From JABDDM01 sp038240295 (GTDB lineage: Bacteria > Bacteroidota > Ignavibacteria > Palsa-1295): a stretch of 38,385 bases of DNA. The position numbers were made by a program, and so were the translations under genes. The notes beneath the pieces are model-generated. The model was not told where the DNA came from. It searched no databases and was given only the letters and a program-made list of their open reading frames with translations. This document shows positions 8,572 through 17,067 of the stretch, one piece after another. Numbering within the stretch: the stretch's first letter is position 1; the number at the start of each line of letters is the position of its first letter. The stretch spans positions 1-38,385 of the forward strand of contig JBBSDW010000009.1 in assembly GCA_038240295.1 (NCBI GenBank), given 5' to 3'.

Positions 8572-8808
8572 ATGCCAACGAAGATCACCGTCAATCGGAA
8601 CGGCTCATATCGCGTCGAAGGAGATTTCGAAATTACAGATCCCGAAGGAAAAACATACGGCCTCGCCGGCCGGTCTGTGATTTCGCTTTGCCGATGCGGT
8701 CATTCGCAGAACAAACCATTCTGCGACGGAAGCCATAAGCATCACGGATTTGAGGACGACCCTCATGCGCGTGAATTGCCACCGCCAGCACCGAAGCCTG
8801 CGGTTTGA
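8572..8808 (+). CDS. CDGSH-type iron-sulfur domain protein (mitoNEET-like)
   Basis: 78 residues with one CDGSH motif: C40, C42, C51 and H55 (SLCRCGHSQNKPFCDGSH), the three-Cys/one-His ligand set of a labile [2Fe-2S] cluster. The N-terminal 35 residues form the beta part of the fold (YRVEGDFEITDPEGKTYGL). The tail is Pro-rich. Proteins of this family are small cytoplasmic redox or cluster-transfer proteins of uncertain partner. AAAGGA lies just before the ATG. It sits 23 bp behind sdhB, which extends the iron-sulfur theme. The last 46 bp overlap the end of the convergent YfhO-like gene. Confidence 0.9.
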   Translation: MPTKITVNRNGSYRVEGDFEITDPEGKTYGLAGRSVISLCRCGHSQNKPFCDGSHKHHGFEDDPHARELPPPAPKPAV

Positions 8809-11096
8809 TCTTTTCGTGATCTGATCCATCCGATCACGGCACCGATGAGCGAGATCAGGAATGCGCTGATCGAGATCATACCTCCAAGTTTTAGCAGCGA
8901 GTCATCATAATACATCACGATCTGATGCGTACCCGCACGCTCGATCGGAACCGCTCGCAGCGCGGAGAATGCACGCAGGATAGGTACTTGCTTCCCATCT
9001 ACCGTCGCGATCCAACGCTTATAATATAGGTCGTTGACAAGAAGCATCGAGGGCTTGGTGGTGCTGACTGTGCACGTAATGCTGTCCTCTGCAATGTGGC
9101 TGGAAGTAATGCTATCCGTCGAACGGCTGCTGGTATCCACCGACGAAGTGTTCGCTCCCTCAATGATGGCGGTCGTTCGATAGTCGAAATTACTGTCGAG
9201 GATCTTCGATGTGACCGAGTCACTCGCACCTGGCACCCATCGATCATAAAGCTTGAGAAAGGGAAGCGCTCCTCCTACAGTAGTTATTTGAGGACCATGG
9301 ATCGTATCGAATATCGCGGAGACTCCCATGATCTTCCAATCGAGAAGTAGATCTGTCCCGGGCACCATTGACCGATTGAGCCGCATCGGATTGCGAAGTC
9401 TCATGGAGATCGAATCACCCGCCGTTTCAATCGGTGCGCGAAAATACATTCCAGCGTTGCGGACGATATCGCTGCTATCGCCATGCGCGGCAAGCAATTT
9501 TGTTGTAGTGTTTTTCCAGTTTTGACTCGCAAATTTTCCAGCCTTCGAGCGTTCTGCATTCTCGAATAACTGTTGTGGGTCGACACTGTTACGGTGCCAC
9601 GTGATCCCATTATAAAAAAGCTCGACAAGCACGAGAACACCGATGAATGCGATCTGACGATTTCTTTTTTCTTCCTTACGGACTGTACGCAGAAATAGCA
9701 ATACCAGAACGGATACGATGAGCGTTGGAAGTGAGAGCTGCCAGACTGCGCCCCGATCCTCAGATACGAAAAGACTAAAGACACCAAGCGTCCCGAGCAC
9801 ACCGAATACGATAAATGGAATAAGCGCCTTTGCAAAGAATCGCGCCGTGCGAGCACGGGATTCGGCCTCTTCTATCAGTAGCTGCATACCGATGCCCGCG
9901 TAGAGCGCGCCGCCAAATGTCAGATACATGAGCATTCGCGAAGGCGCGCGGATACGATCGAAGAGGGGTACAAACTTCCAGAAGATCCATTGAAACCCGA
10001 GATGATAGCCAAGTCCGAAGAGCAAAGCGAATATGCCAAAGTAGGAAAAGAAGAAGAGTTCGCGGGTGTGCGGCGCATTCTGCTCCCGCCGTTTTTTCCA
10101 TAGCCGCCAGAATGCATAGATCGTTAGTAGTTCGCCGAGCACCGTCCACGAAAATGCGGACTCCCAATAAAATTGGTCACCACCGATCATCGAATGTCCG
10201 CCGATCTCTTCGCTTGGATATTCACCAAGAATGCGAGGTACGAAAAAATTGACAAGATGACCAAACGTGATCGACCCGTTTCCGGCTTCCTGAAATGTTA
10301 GGTGCGCTCGAGAACTTGCCTTTGAGAGTCCGATCGACGAAAGATATTGGACCGCGCTTATCGAAGCGGCGAGCGCAAAGCCAACGGCTACAATGGCTGC
10401 CGAGCGAAGAACTGCAGCCAGGCGCTCGGAGGATTTCCAGCGCAGCCATAGTTCATAGATCAGCCAGCATCCAAGGAAGGTGCAATTAAAGAGCGAAATC
10501 TGCGGCTGACCGAGCAGGAAGCTCGTACCAAGCACCAGCGCAAACGCGAACACCAAGCGCCAATGCTCGATGGAGCGAAGCATAAAATATGCGCACCACG
10601 GTAGCCAAAGCCACTGCTCGACGGTCATTGGATGATTTTGCTCGGCAACCATGCGCACGCCGAATCCCCAAAGAAATCCAACCAGCAGCGCAGGAAAAAA
10701 ATCGAGCTTGTACCGATGACGCGCAAGCACGAAACATCCGAGCGCACCGAGCGGAAGATGAAGGATGCCAAAGATCTCCGGCACAAGTACCGGTAAGTGC
10801 TGTGCCGTCGGAACGAGAAAGCGCGTTACAAGTATTTCCAACAAATTGCCCGGATACCACATCGCAGATTGCGGATCCGCGCTGAAGGAAGCCCAAGCCC
10901 ATGAGTAAGGATTCCAGAGCGGAATGTGATGCAGCCAGCGAATGGATGTAAATGCAAAATCGCGAATCGGATATTCCTGATTCGTAAAATCTTCCCAGAA
11001 AAATCGAAGACCAAAAAGTACTGGCCAATAAATGAGTGCGGCAAACGAGGCGTAGATACCCGCAGCTTTTGCGACAGAACGAACGGATGGGGACAT
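8763..11096 (-). CDS. YfhO-like multi-spanning membrane protein
   Basis: 777 residues from ATG 11096. A TTG 45 bp upstream lies inside the putative promoter and is rejected. The first two thirds contain about a dozen hydrophobic helices with a glycosyltransferase-like first loop (FWEDFTNQEYPIRDFAF, SADPQSAMWYPGN) and HLPLGALGCFVLAR. A soluble beta-rich domain follows, ending in LLVNDLYYKRWIATVDGKQ, VPILRAFSALRAVP and IVMYYDD, the signature end of the YfhO family, then a last membrane helix. YfhO proteins are GT-C-like and linked to lipid- or polymer-glycosylation in other bacteria; the substrate here is unknown. It converges on and overlaps the CDGSH gene. No other sugar-transfer genes are nearby. 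Confidence 0.8.
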   Translation of the reverse strand: MSPSVRSVAKAAGIYASFAALIYWPVLFGLRFFWEDFTNQEYPIRDFAFTSIRWLHHIPLWNPYSWAWASFSADPQSAMWYPGNLLEILVTRFLVPTAQHLPVLVPEIFGILHLPLGALGCFVLARHRYKLDFFPALLVGFLWGFGVRMVAEQNHPMTVEQWLWLPWCAYFMLRSIEHWRLVFAFALVLGTSFLLGQPQISLFNCTFLGCWLIYELWLRWKSSERLAAVLRSAAIVAVGFALAASISAVQYLSSIGLSKASSRAHLTFQEAGNGSITFGHLVNFFVPRILGEYPSEEIGGHSMIGGDQFYWESAFSWTVLGELLTIYAFWRLWKKRREQNAPHTRELFFFSYFGIFALLFGLGYHLGFQWIFWKFVPLFDRIRAPSRMLMYLTFGGALYAGIGMQLLIEEAESRARTARFFAKALIPFIVFGVLGTLGVFSLFVSEDRGAVWQLSLPTLIVSVLVLLFLRTVRKEEKRNRQIAFIGVLVLVELFYNGITWHRNSVDPQQLFENAERSKAGKFASQNWKNTTTKLLAAHGDSSDIVRNAGMYFRAPIETAGDSISMRLRNPMRLNRSMVPGTDLLLDWKIMGVSAIFDTIHGPQITTVGGALPFLKLYDRWVPGASDSVTSKILDSNFDYRTTAIIEGANTSSVDTSSRSTDSITSSHIAEDSITCTVSTTKPSMLLVNDLYYKRWIATVDGKQVPILRAFSALRAVPIERAGTHQIVMYYDDSLLKLGGMISISAFLISLIGAVIGWIRSRKDQTAGFGAGGGNSRA

Positions 11097-11138
11097 GCCG
11101 AGAGTTGAGTTCGTACGGATCGTGGTAATTTGTAAGCG

Positions 11139-11146
11139 CAAAGTTA
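11139..11146 (-). promoter_or_regulatory. -7 element (TAACTTTG) for the YfhO-like gene
   Basis: An exact TAnnTTTG match on the - strand, 42 bp upstream of ATG 11096. The upstream region has only a T-run (GAGTTTTCG) at about the -33 position. Its place supports the ATG 11096 start over the TTG at 11141. Confidence 0.45.
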
Positions 11147-11257
11147 CGCCAGCGCGTGTTCGAAAACTCTTTTACGGTAGCTTTTGTAGAATTCTCATAG
11201 AGAAATCAATGATGACACTTATTCAAACTTGCTGCCGACCACCTCGAACTCAGTTTT

Positions 11258-11410
11258 ATGGAAAGGCTGAAATCACTTTTTGCGCACAAGCAGATCGAGA
11301 TCGTGAGCTACGAGCAGGATGAGACGGATTATCTGCTGAGCAGCGCAGCAAATCGCAAACGGCTTCTGGAGCCCGTTGAAGATCTACGTAACGGCCATGA
11401 CGACGATTGA
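11258..11410 (+). pseudogene. Truncated YefM/Phd-type antitoxin remnant
   Basis: A 50-residue open frame whose second half (EQDETDYLLSSAANRKRLLEP, then VEDLRNG) matches the C-terminal part of YefM antitoxins, the region that wraps around YoeB. The N-terminal DNA-binding half, normally about 50 residues starting near a Met-Lys-x-Ile/Thr motif, is not recognisable; the first residues here (MERLKSLFAHKQIEIVSY) do not fit. The YoeB-like frame begins 15 bp downstream, the usual order for the pair. It looks like the remains of a toxin-antitoxin module. Confidence 0.6.
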
Positions 11411-11425
11411 CCCCAAACGGCTTGA

Positions 11426-11694
11426 ATGAAGCGCAGAGTGACCTTCGTGAGCCGGTCGCTTGAAGAATTCACGGAGTGGTCCGACCTCGAGAAAAAAATG
11501 TTTCGCAGAATTGCCGCGCTGATTCGAGAGATCGATCGCACGCCGTTTGAAGGTACGGGCAAGCCAGAGAGGCACTCCCTCACAAGTTACATGGACTTTG
11601 GTCGCGTCGAATCACTGACGAACATCGACTGGTTTACGAGGTAAGCGATGAGGAAATCGTTATCGTGAGTTGCAAATATCACTACGATGAGTAG
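11426..11694 (+). pseudogene. yoeB: Frameshifted YoeB-family mRNA interferase toxin
   Basis: The first frame (from ATG 11426) reads VTFVSRSLEEFTEWSDLEKK, then IREIDRTPFEGTGKPE, the N-terminal two thirds of YoeB. It then goes out of frame. A second frame restores the rest: ALPHKLHGLWSRRITDEHRL, then VYEVSDEEIVIVSCKYHYDE and TAG at 11692. This part includes the Trp-Ser-Arg-Arg, Glu-His-Arg-Leu and Lys-Tyr-His-Tyr motifs that form the RNase active site. The break lies at AGAGAGG (11566-11572). Removing one two-base GA/AG unit gives an 88-residue toxin, the normal length. The toxin is therefore probably inactive, which fits its broken antitoxin. Confidence 0.8.
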
Positions 11695-11759
11695 CCCATC
11701 GCTATGCTTCTCGAACACTTCAACCATCTTTCTGAAGCGATTACCCCGATGCAGTAACT

Positions 11760-12401
11760 CTACTTCTTTAGCATCTTGATCGCGTGGCGCCAGCCGCCGG
11801 TTTTGATCCCATAGTATACCCAGAGGATGCAGAGCGGTTCGAGCAATCGTGCAGTTTCAATTCCGCCAAGGTCGGTGGTGTTCCAGCCAAAAGCCGTAAG
11901 GATCTCTGTCACTTTTGTTTTTGCGGCGGCATCATTTCCGCCGATGAACATATCGGGCGGCCCGCCTTCGAACTCAGGATTCACCATGTCAGGATTTCCG
12001 ACAATGTTGAAGGCCTTCACCACTTTTGAATCCGGTAGCCATCGCTGCACCTGTTCGCCGCCCGAATCGGTATGACCAAGCGCAAGTGAAGGCGGCGCGT
12101 TGAGCGGGAAGACGAGCGGATTGGTGACATCGATCACCAGCTTGCCCGCAAGATTCTTCTGATCCGCAGCGTTGATCGCCGCCTCGGTGCCCGACCACAA
12201 TGTGCAGAGCGCAGCCATCTCTCCAAACGCTGCAGCTTCGCTGAACGAACCAGCCTGAACGCCAGGCACGGCGCTCAAAACCGCCGCAGCTTTTTCACTC
12301 TTCGGATCACGCGTCCCGATCATCACCTCGTATCCGATCCCCAAAAACCCCTTCGCGAGCGCCTTACCAACTTCGCCCGTACCTAAAATTCCGATCTTCA
12401 T
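11760..12401 (-). CDS. NAD(P)-binding oxidoreductase, F420-dependent NADP reductase family
   Basis: 213 residues from ATG 12401. The N-terminal Rossmann motif (MKIGILGTGEVGKALAKGFL) is followed by GYEVMIGTRDP. The Arg after the second strand suggests NADP(H) binding. Further family patterns are VIDVTNPL, VVKAFNIVGNPDMVNPEF and DMFIGGNDAAAKTKVTEIL. The family (FNO/NpdG-like, COG2085) includes true F420 reductases and many proteins that do not use F420. Without other F420 genes nearby, the cofactor is open. It stands alone between a broken toxin-antitoxin pair and a pseudogene, behind a near-ideal promoter (12434-12463). It has no signal peptide and should be cytoplasmic. Confidence 0.82.
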   Translation of the reverse strand: MKIGILGTGEVGKALAKGFLGIGYEVMIGTRDPKSEKAAAVLSAVPGVQAGSFSEAAAFGEMAALCTLWSGTEAAINAADQKNLAGKLVIDVTNPLVFPLNAPPSLALGHTDSGGEQVQRWLPDSKVVKAFNIVGNPDMVNPEFEGGPPDMFIGGNDAAAKTKVTEILTAFGWNTTDLGGIETARLLEPLCILWVYYGIKTGGWRHAIKMLKK

Positions 12402-12433
12402 ATCTTCACAGCTTTGATAAGCAATTCTGCGCA

Positions 12434-12463
12434 CAAAGATAACGCGTCAGCTTCATCGCTCAA
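12434..12463 (-). promoter_or_regulatory. Consensus Bacteroidota promoter (TTG-N19-TATCTTTG)
   Basis: On the - strand, TTG (12461-12463) and TATCTTTG (12434-12441) are exactly 19 bp apart. Expected transcription start is near 12427, giving a leader of about 26 nt before ATG 12401. Confidence 0.7.
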
Positions 12464-12497
12464 TGACAAGGACGAAAGATTTGATTGTGGAATCGGA

Positions 12498-12519
12498 TCA
12501 CGAAGGGGGCCCTTCGTGA
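12498..12519. other. Perfect 10-bp hairpin, possible terminator
   Basis: TCACGAAGGG and its exact complement are separated by two G. No T-run follows. The neighbouring ACACAGTTGAGA resembles sequence at 20808-20825, so this is more likely part of a dispersed repeat than a terminator. Confidence 0.4.
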
Positions 12520-12594
12520 CACACAGTTGAGAATTCAGCACACACTTTACTCTGTGACGTGAAGCGCCTGATTCGCGACCCCGACTTTTTCACG

Positions 12595-13550
12595 TTACTT
12601 TGAGATCACGAGTTTACCGCTACGAACCTCACCTAAGGATTAGAGCCGATAAACGTAGCTGCCCGGGTCCAATTTGCTTGCATCGACGTGAAAGTCCGTG
12701 AGGCCCTTTGGATGTGAGGGATCGCGCGAAACGACGATACATTCACGACCGAGAAGATCATAAATGATCAGCGATATCGCAGCCCTCTCGCGCAGTCCGA
12801 TCGTGAGAATGATGTCATGATTGGTTGTGCTATTCGACGGATTGGGATGTGCAGGGAAAAGCTCGGTCTGCGCGCTTGATGCACTCATACGATCCCCAAT
12901 GGTCACTCCTGCCTTTGCCGGTATCGTGCATGCACTGACGCTCACATACTCGGTGCCGAATGTATTCGACAGCAGTTCGGCCTTCGCCCGGTATGGGCCT
13001 GCAGCCGTTGGCGTGAACGAGTAAAAAATCTTCCGCGTAGATTGCGGTGGTATGATCGCCTTCAGCAAACCTGTATATCGGAAGTGGCTATCGCTAAAGA
13101 GGATCGAATCAATGGTGAGCGGTTGAGCTGAAGGATTTGTCACGATGAGTGTATCTACTTGCGATGTATTCGCAGTGACGCACGTGTCGGATGAATGCCT
13201 TTGTTCTCCACAACTCCACTCGATGTCACTTCCCACGCGGCGGGCACCTGGAAGGCGACTACCGAATCCTTACGAATAAAAAACGATTGCGCTGCTCCAT
13301 TCCAAACCTGAATGTTGACCGTGGTCGAATCCGAAGCGGTAACATAGATCATGTAGTACTGCGCATTACCGGTAGGTGCGATCTGATTCATGGTGAGCCA
13401 GAAATCGCGCGTCGAAAGCGACCTCGCGCGAATCACCTGCGAACTTTGGGTAAATTCTGAAGTCGTCTGCGCCTGCGAAGCAAGGCAAAGAAAAAACTGC
13501 AGCGAACAGGCCAGCACAAGTGCCGGAAGGATGCTTGATCTGATTTTCAT
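12595..13550 (-). pseudogene. Deleted and frameshifted IgGFc-binding-like T9SS protein
   Basis: From ATG 13550 the frame encodes a signal peptide (MKIRSSILPALVLACSLQFF, then CLASQAQ). Next is the start of an IgGFc-binding-like domain (FWLTMNQ, YYMIYVTASDSTTVNIQVWN, KDSVVAFQVP, EVTSSGVVENKGIH). The text is broken at about 13195. In another frame it resumes far downstream in the expected protein, with anchor-D-like sequence (SSDTCVTANTSQVDTLIVTN) and a T9SS tail (AHPNPSNSTTNHDIILTI). That frame meets an in-frame TAA at 12640-12642. The codons after it still spell the tail end GEVRSGKLVISK up to TAA 12595. The gene thus has a large internal deletion, a frameshift at the junction and a nonsense codon. 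A related middle fragment lies at 20349. Confidence 0.8.
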
Positions 13551-13743
13551 GCGTAAGGATCGACACAACACAAATAGATAACTCTTCTAAGAGGCAAAGG
13601 TTACAACGGAAACGTAGGATTATCGAGATTCAGCGCAAATTGGGTTTCGGTCACAATCTTTCGCACGAACGCAGCACGTTTCAGCCTCCGCGAGTGATTT
13701 TCTTCGAGTGTGACATTTCACTACCGTTTAAGAAACTTCACCT

Positions 13744-13772
13744 AATCTCTCCTTCGCAGGAGAGGAGATTTT
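13744..13772. repeat. CTCTCCT/AGGAGAG hairpin in a gene-free stretch
   Basis: A 7-bp stem (13747-13753 with 13758-13764) closed by TCGC is followed by GAGATTTTATT. It resembles the CCCTCTCCC-type hairpins at 20105 and 23040. The gene-free stretch 13551-14204 otherwise holds the A repeats listed below and no credible coding frame. Confidence 0.4.
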
Positions 13773-13967
13773 ATTGATCGGTGCTGGTTGGTGAGGGCAG
13801 AGGCTGCTCTCCGATTGTCAATGCTGGTTTAGCATTTCTTTAGCATACGCACTTTCATCCGCCGAGTTTAAAATAAAACTCTCCTGCGAACAAGAGGTTG
13901 GGTAAGTTTTTGACAGCGGGCATGACGTTTTGACAATGCGGAAATCCTGGGCGTAGGCTTTGAAGGA

Positions 13968-13990
13968 GCAAGCTAAAGCGTGCCCCACAT
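13968..13990. repeat. Family A palindromic repeat
   Basis: GCAAGCTAAAGCGTGCCCC followed by ACAT, the same unit as at 142-166. It faces the copy at 14041. Confidence 0.7.
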
Positions 13991-14040
13991 CTGCTTGCGT
14001 CACTTTGGAGGACGCGTCGTGAAGCGACTGCTAAAAAAAT

Positions 14041-14167
14041 ATGGGACACGCTTTAGCTTGTCCCAATGACTTTCCGCCTCAGTACTCCGCTGTTCACGGC
14101 TCATCACTTGATCCAGTTGGCTCCACATGTGAAGATTCGATGGGGCAAGCTAAAGCGTACCTCACAT
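14041..14167. repeat. 127-bp element bounded by inverted family A repeats
   Basis: Inverted ends at 14041-14064 and 14142-14167 enclose about 78 bp. The right end plus adjoining interior (14133-14161) is identical to the complement of 41-69. It is the second full copy of the element at 39-166. Confidence 0.55.
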
Positions 14168-14204
14168 ACGCTTGCGCCAAAAAAAACCCGCCATGACGCT
14201 TTTT

Positions 14205-14891
14205 CTATTTTTCGGTCAGCTCCAGGACTTTTCGGATCATTAGTTCGATGCCTTCGAATACTTCATGCAGCGGTGCTTTGCCGTACATGTAGGCCGGCGT
14301 TGTGACGATGTGGTGGGTGCTGTCGAGGAGTTCGGCAACGACTGCGCGGACGACGTGACGATGTCCGAGTTTTTCGATCTCTACCGACTCCGTACCTGCT
14401 TCACCAACGGTAAGCGTGAGACCTTCGCCTTTAAGCGCGATCGCGAGTACCGCCGGGGCAATGCAGGCGGCGCCAATCGGCTTTTCGGCGGCGTGCGCAT
14501 TTTGTAAAATGGTTGCTAATTCGCTGCGAAGGCTGCCTCCGGCGCCTTCGCGTGCGAACGAGCTAAGATTTTTCGCTGCTCCAAACCCGCCGGGCATGAC
14601 GATCGCCACAAAATCTTCGACGTGCAATTCGGCAAGCGATTGAATATCGCCTCGAGCAATTCGAGCCGACTCCCTAAGCATGTTTCGGGATTCGCCGGCA
14701 ACGGGTTTGCCTGTCAGATGATCGACAACGTCAAACTGGTCGGCGTCGGGAGCAAAGCAATGGGCCTCTGCGCCATGTTTATCAAGCGCCCAAAGAATGG
14801 CGACGGCTTCTCGAATCTCTGAGCCATCAAGATATCCGCAGCCTGATAAAATAACCGCAACGCGCTTTTTCGCGCTTTCCCGCATACTCAT
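14205..14891 (-). CDS. elbB: ElbB-like glyoxalase/isoprenoid biosynthesis protein
   Basis: 228 residues, the normal size of ElbB (DJ-1/PfpI superfamily). Hallmarks are ILSGCGYLDGSEIREAV (with E26), VMPGGFGAAKNL (99-109) and the nucleophile elbow GAACIAPAVLA with C143. Members are glyoxalase-like and were linked to lycopene yield in E. coli; the physiological substrate is uncertain. The start ATG (14889-14891) overlaps the TGA of the upstream transporter as ATGA, so the two are translationally coupled; an ATG two codons later is an alternative. Pairing of elbB with a KimA-like transporter is unusual. Confidence 0.88.
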   Translation of the reverse strand: MSMRESAKKRVAVILSGCGYLDGSEIREAVAILWALDKHGAEAHCFAPDADQFDVVDHLTGKPVAGESRNMLRESARIARGDIQSLAELHVEDFVAIVMPGGFGAAKNLSSFAREGAGGSLRSELATILQNAHAAEKPIGAACIAPAVLAIALKGEGLTLTVGEAGTESVEIEKLGHRHVVRAVVAELLDSTHHIVTTPAYMYGKAPLHEVFEGIELMIRKVLELTEK

Positions 14892-16957
14892 TGTAGTTCT
14901 TTCTTTCTATTTTTTAAGAACGCAAGCGGCTTCGACCAGGTCGATTTGTCACCCGAAAATACACGCACCGGCATTACCATCACCGTAAATCCATCGAACT
15001 GCAATCGGCGCTGGATCTGATTTGCGGTCTCGTTATGAAGCAGGCGTTGAAACCACTGCTCTTTTTGAAAGACGAGTTTCGATGCAAAGAAAACGGCGCG
15101 TGGAAATTCTCGTGCAAGGCGTTTGCATAATTTTTCCGCTTCATCGACGACCTCTGTTCCGACCGAGACCCGATAATCGGCGGCCATTCCGAGACGTTGC
15201 GTTAGCTCTACGTATCGCTTGAGCGAAGTCTCGGTCTCATCGCGCATCACTTCGACTTCCGCAGCGCCTTTCAAATTTACCGAATCGACCACGCCAACGG
15301 AGATAAATATAAAATTCTTGAAATGACCTGGAAAGAGTTTGATGATATTGAGCAAGGTGTGAATTCCGAGTCCGCCATAACCACCAACGAGGATGACTGC
15401 GGCAGGTTGGGCAGGCGTGAGCACCGGCAATGGACCGCGGTCGGTCGTCGGGATGTCGTCGAGTACCTCATCGAGTCGTTTGAGGTGTTCGCGTACTTTG
15501 AGGTAATGGTTTTTGATCGCAAGACACATCGAGATCAGGATCACCGTGATGAGAAGCGTGATCCATCCGCCTTCGGTGAACTTCTCAAGAATATTTATCA
15601 CCAGGATCGAGACGCACATCACAAGCCCGACGATATGAATAAAGATCTTGCGCCACCACGTCGGATGCAGATGCCGATCGCGCCACCAGAACCGCGTCAT
15701 GCCCGCCTGCGACAAGGAAAAGGTAACAAATACATTGATACTATACATGAGGACAAGTACGCTGGTATTTCCTCCGGTATAGATCAATGTTAGGATCGAT
15801 GCTACGCTTATGATCAAAACTCCGTTCTGCATCGTGAGGCGATCGGAGAGCGAGTTGAATCGATGGGGCATCCAGCTATCGCTCGCCATGTTCGCCATGA
15901 CACGTGGCCCGTCAATGAAGCCCGCCTGCGCCGCCACGAAGAGCAGTGCCGCCTCCGAGCCAAGCGTGAGGACGATGAACCACTTGCCGACCGGAAGTCC
16001 GGCGACAACCCACGTCGAAGCGAAATTTTCGAGCAGGACGGCGTTCATTGTTTTGCCCGCGGCAGGAATCACGTGAAAGAGTAAGTAACAGACCATGATG
16101 CCGCCCGCCGTGATCGCGAGCGAGATCGCCATCAGCATCATCGTCTTCTTGCCCGTCTCTACTTTAGGTTCGCGCATGATTGCCAGGCCGTTCGATACTG
16201 CTTCGATGCCGGTGTAGGTGCCGGCGCCCATCGAATATGCGCGCAAGAAAATTACCAGCAACCCGAAAAATCCAAGAGTTTGCAGGCCAGTATGAAATCC
16301 GGTTCGAACTTCATGAATGACCGGCCCCGCTTCGACGGCGTTCGTCGAGATGCCGCCGATGATCAGAATCGCGTGCAAAAGGAGGAAAAGCAAAAAGATC
16401 GGCGTAAGAATTTTGACCGACTCTTTTACGCCTCGCAAATTCAGCATCGTAAGCAGCCCGATCACGATACATACGGCGATCAATTTATAATGGAGCATGT
16501 GCTGCGGAAGGACGCTAAAGACCTGATCGGCGCCGCTTGCGATCGAAACCGCGATCGTCAAAACGTAATCGACGAGCAATGCACTGCCCGAGATCACACC
16601 ATATTTCGGACCGAGGAGTTTTGTCGCGACAAGATATCCGCCGCCGCCCGAGGGAAAATGCTCGATGACGCGGCTGTAAGAATAGCTGATGATGAAGACT
16701 GTGAACGCAGTCGCGCAGGCAAGTCCGATCGCGAGATACGTATGCGAGCCGAGGGCGCGAAAGGATTCGTCGGGTCCGTAGGCCGACGAGGAAAGGCCGT
16801 CGGCACCCAGTCCGACCCACGCTAGAAATGCAATGAGGGAAATGCTATGAAAGACGTGAGGATCCTGCAAGCTCTTTGGCGCACCAAAAAGCGATCGTTT
16901 CATCTTCGAGGAAAACGAGTGCGACGATTGCTCCTCGTCTTGTTCGTCAGCAGCCAT
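14888..16957 (-). CDS. KimA-like APC superfamily transporter (second of a tandem pair)
   Basis: 689 residues. About 12 membrane helices fill residues 35-480 and a soluble domain fills the rest. The first helix has GLGADGLSSSAYGPDESF, with D53 and Y60 spaced as the ion-site Asp and Tyr of the KimA potassium/proton symporter. It continues HFPSGGGGYLVATKLLGPKY and LLVDYVLTIAVSIASGADQV. The C-terminal domain (AVILVGGYGGLGIHTLL, FPRAVFFASKLVFQKEQW) is alpha/beta and USP-like. In KimA the cytosolic domain binds c-di-AMP; here that is only inference. Amino-acid transport is the other possibility. It is 110 bp downstream of its paralogue (17068-19137) and overlaps elbB by 4 bp. Confidence 0.8.
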   Translation of the reverse strand: MAADEQDEEQSSHSFSSKMKRSLFGAPKSLQDPHVFHSISLIAFLAWVGLGADGLSSSAYGPDESFRALGSHTYLAIGLACATAFTVFIISYSYSRVIEHFPSGGGGYLVATKLLGPKYGVISGSALLVDYVLTIAVSIASGADQVFSVLPQHMLHYKLIAVCIVIGLLTMLNLRGVKESVKILTPIFLLFLLLHAILIIGGISTNAVEAGPVIHEVRTGFHTGLQTLGFFGLLVIFLRAYSMGAGTYTGIEAVSNGLAIMREPKVETGKKTMMLMAISLAITAGGIMVCYLLFHVIPAAGKTMNAVLLENFASTWVVAGLPVGKWFIVLTLGSEAALLFVAAQAGFIDGPRVMANMASDSWMPHRFNSLSDRLTMQNGVLIISVASILTLIYTGGNTSVLVLMYSINVFVTFSLSQAGMTRFWWRDRHLHPTWWRKIFIHIVGLVMCVSILVINILEKFTEGGWITLLITVILISMCLAIKNHYLKVREHLKRLDEVLDDIPTTDRGPLPVLTPAQPAAVILVGGYGGLGIHTLLNIIKLFPGHFKNFIFISVGVVDSVNLKGAAEVEVMRDETETSLKRYVELTQRLGMAADYRVSVGTEVVDEAEKLCKRLAREFPRAVFFASKLVFQKEQWFQRLLHNETANQIQRRLQFDGFTVMVMPVRVFSGDKSTWSKPLAFLKNRKKELQ

Positions 16958-17067
16958 CTGTTGAGATTATGCGTCCTGAATAAAACCGTCCCCCATTATT
17001 TCGGTGCAATATAACGATTGCATCGCTGGGCGTCACGATACTTCCGAACGAAAGACTATTCCGAAGA

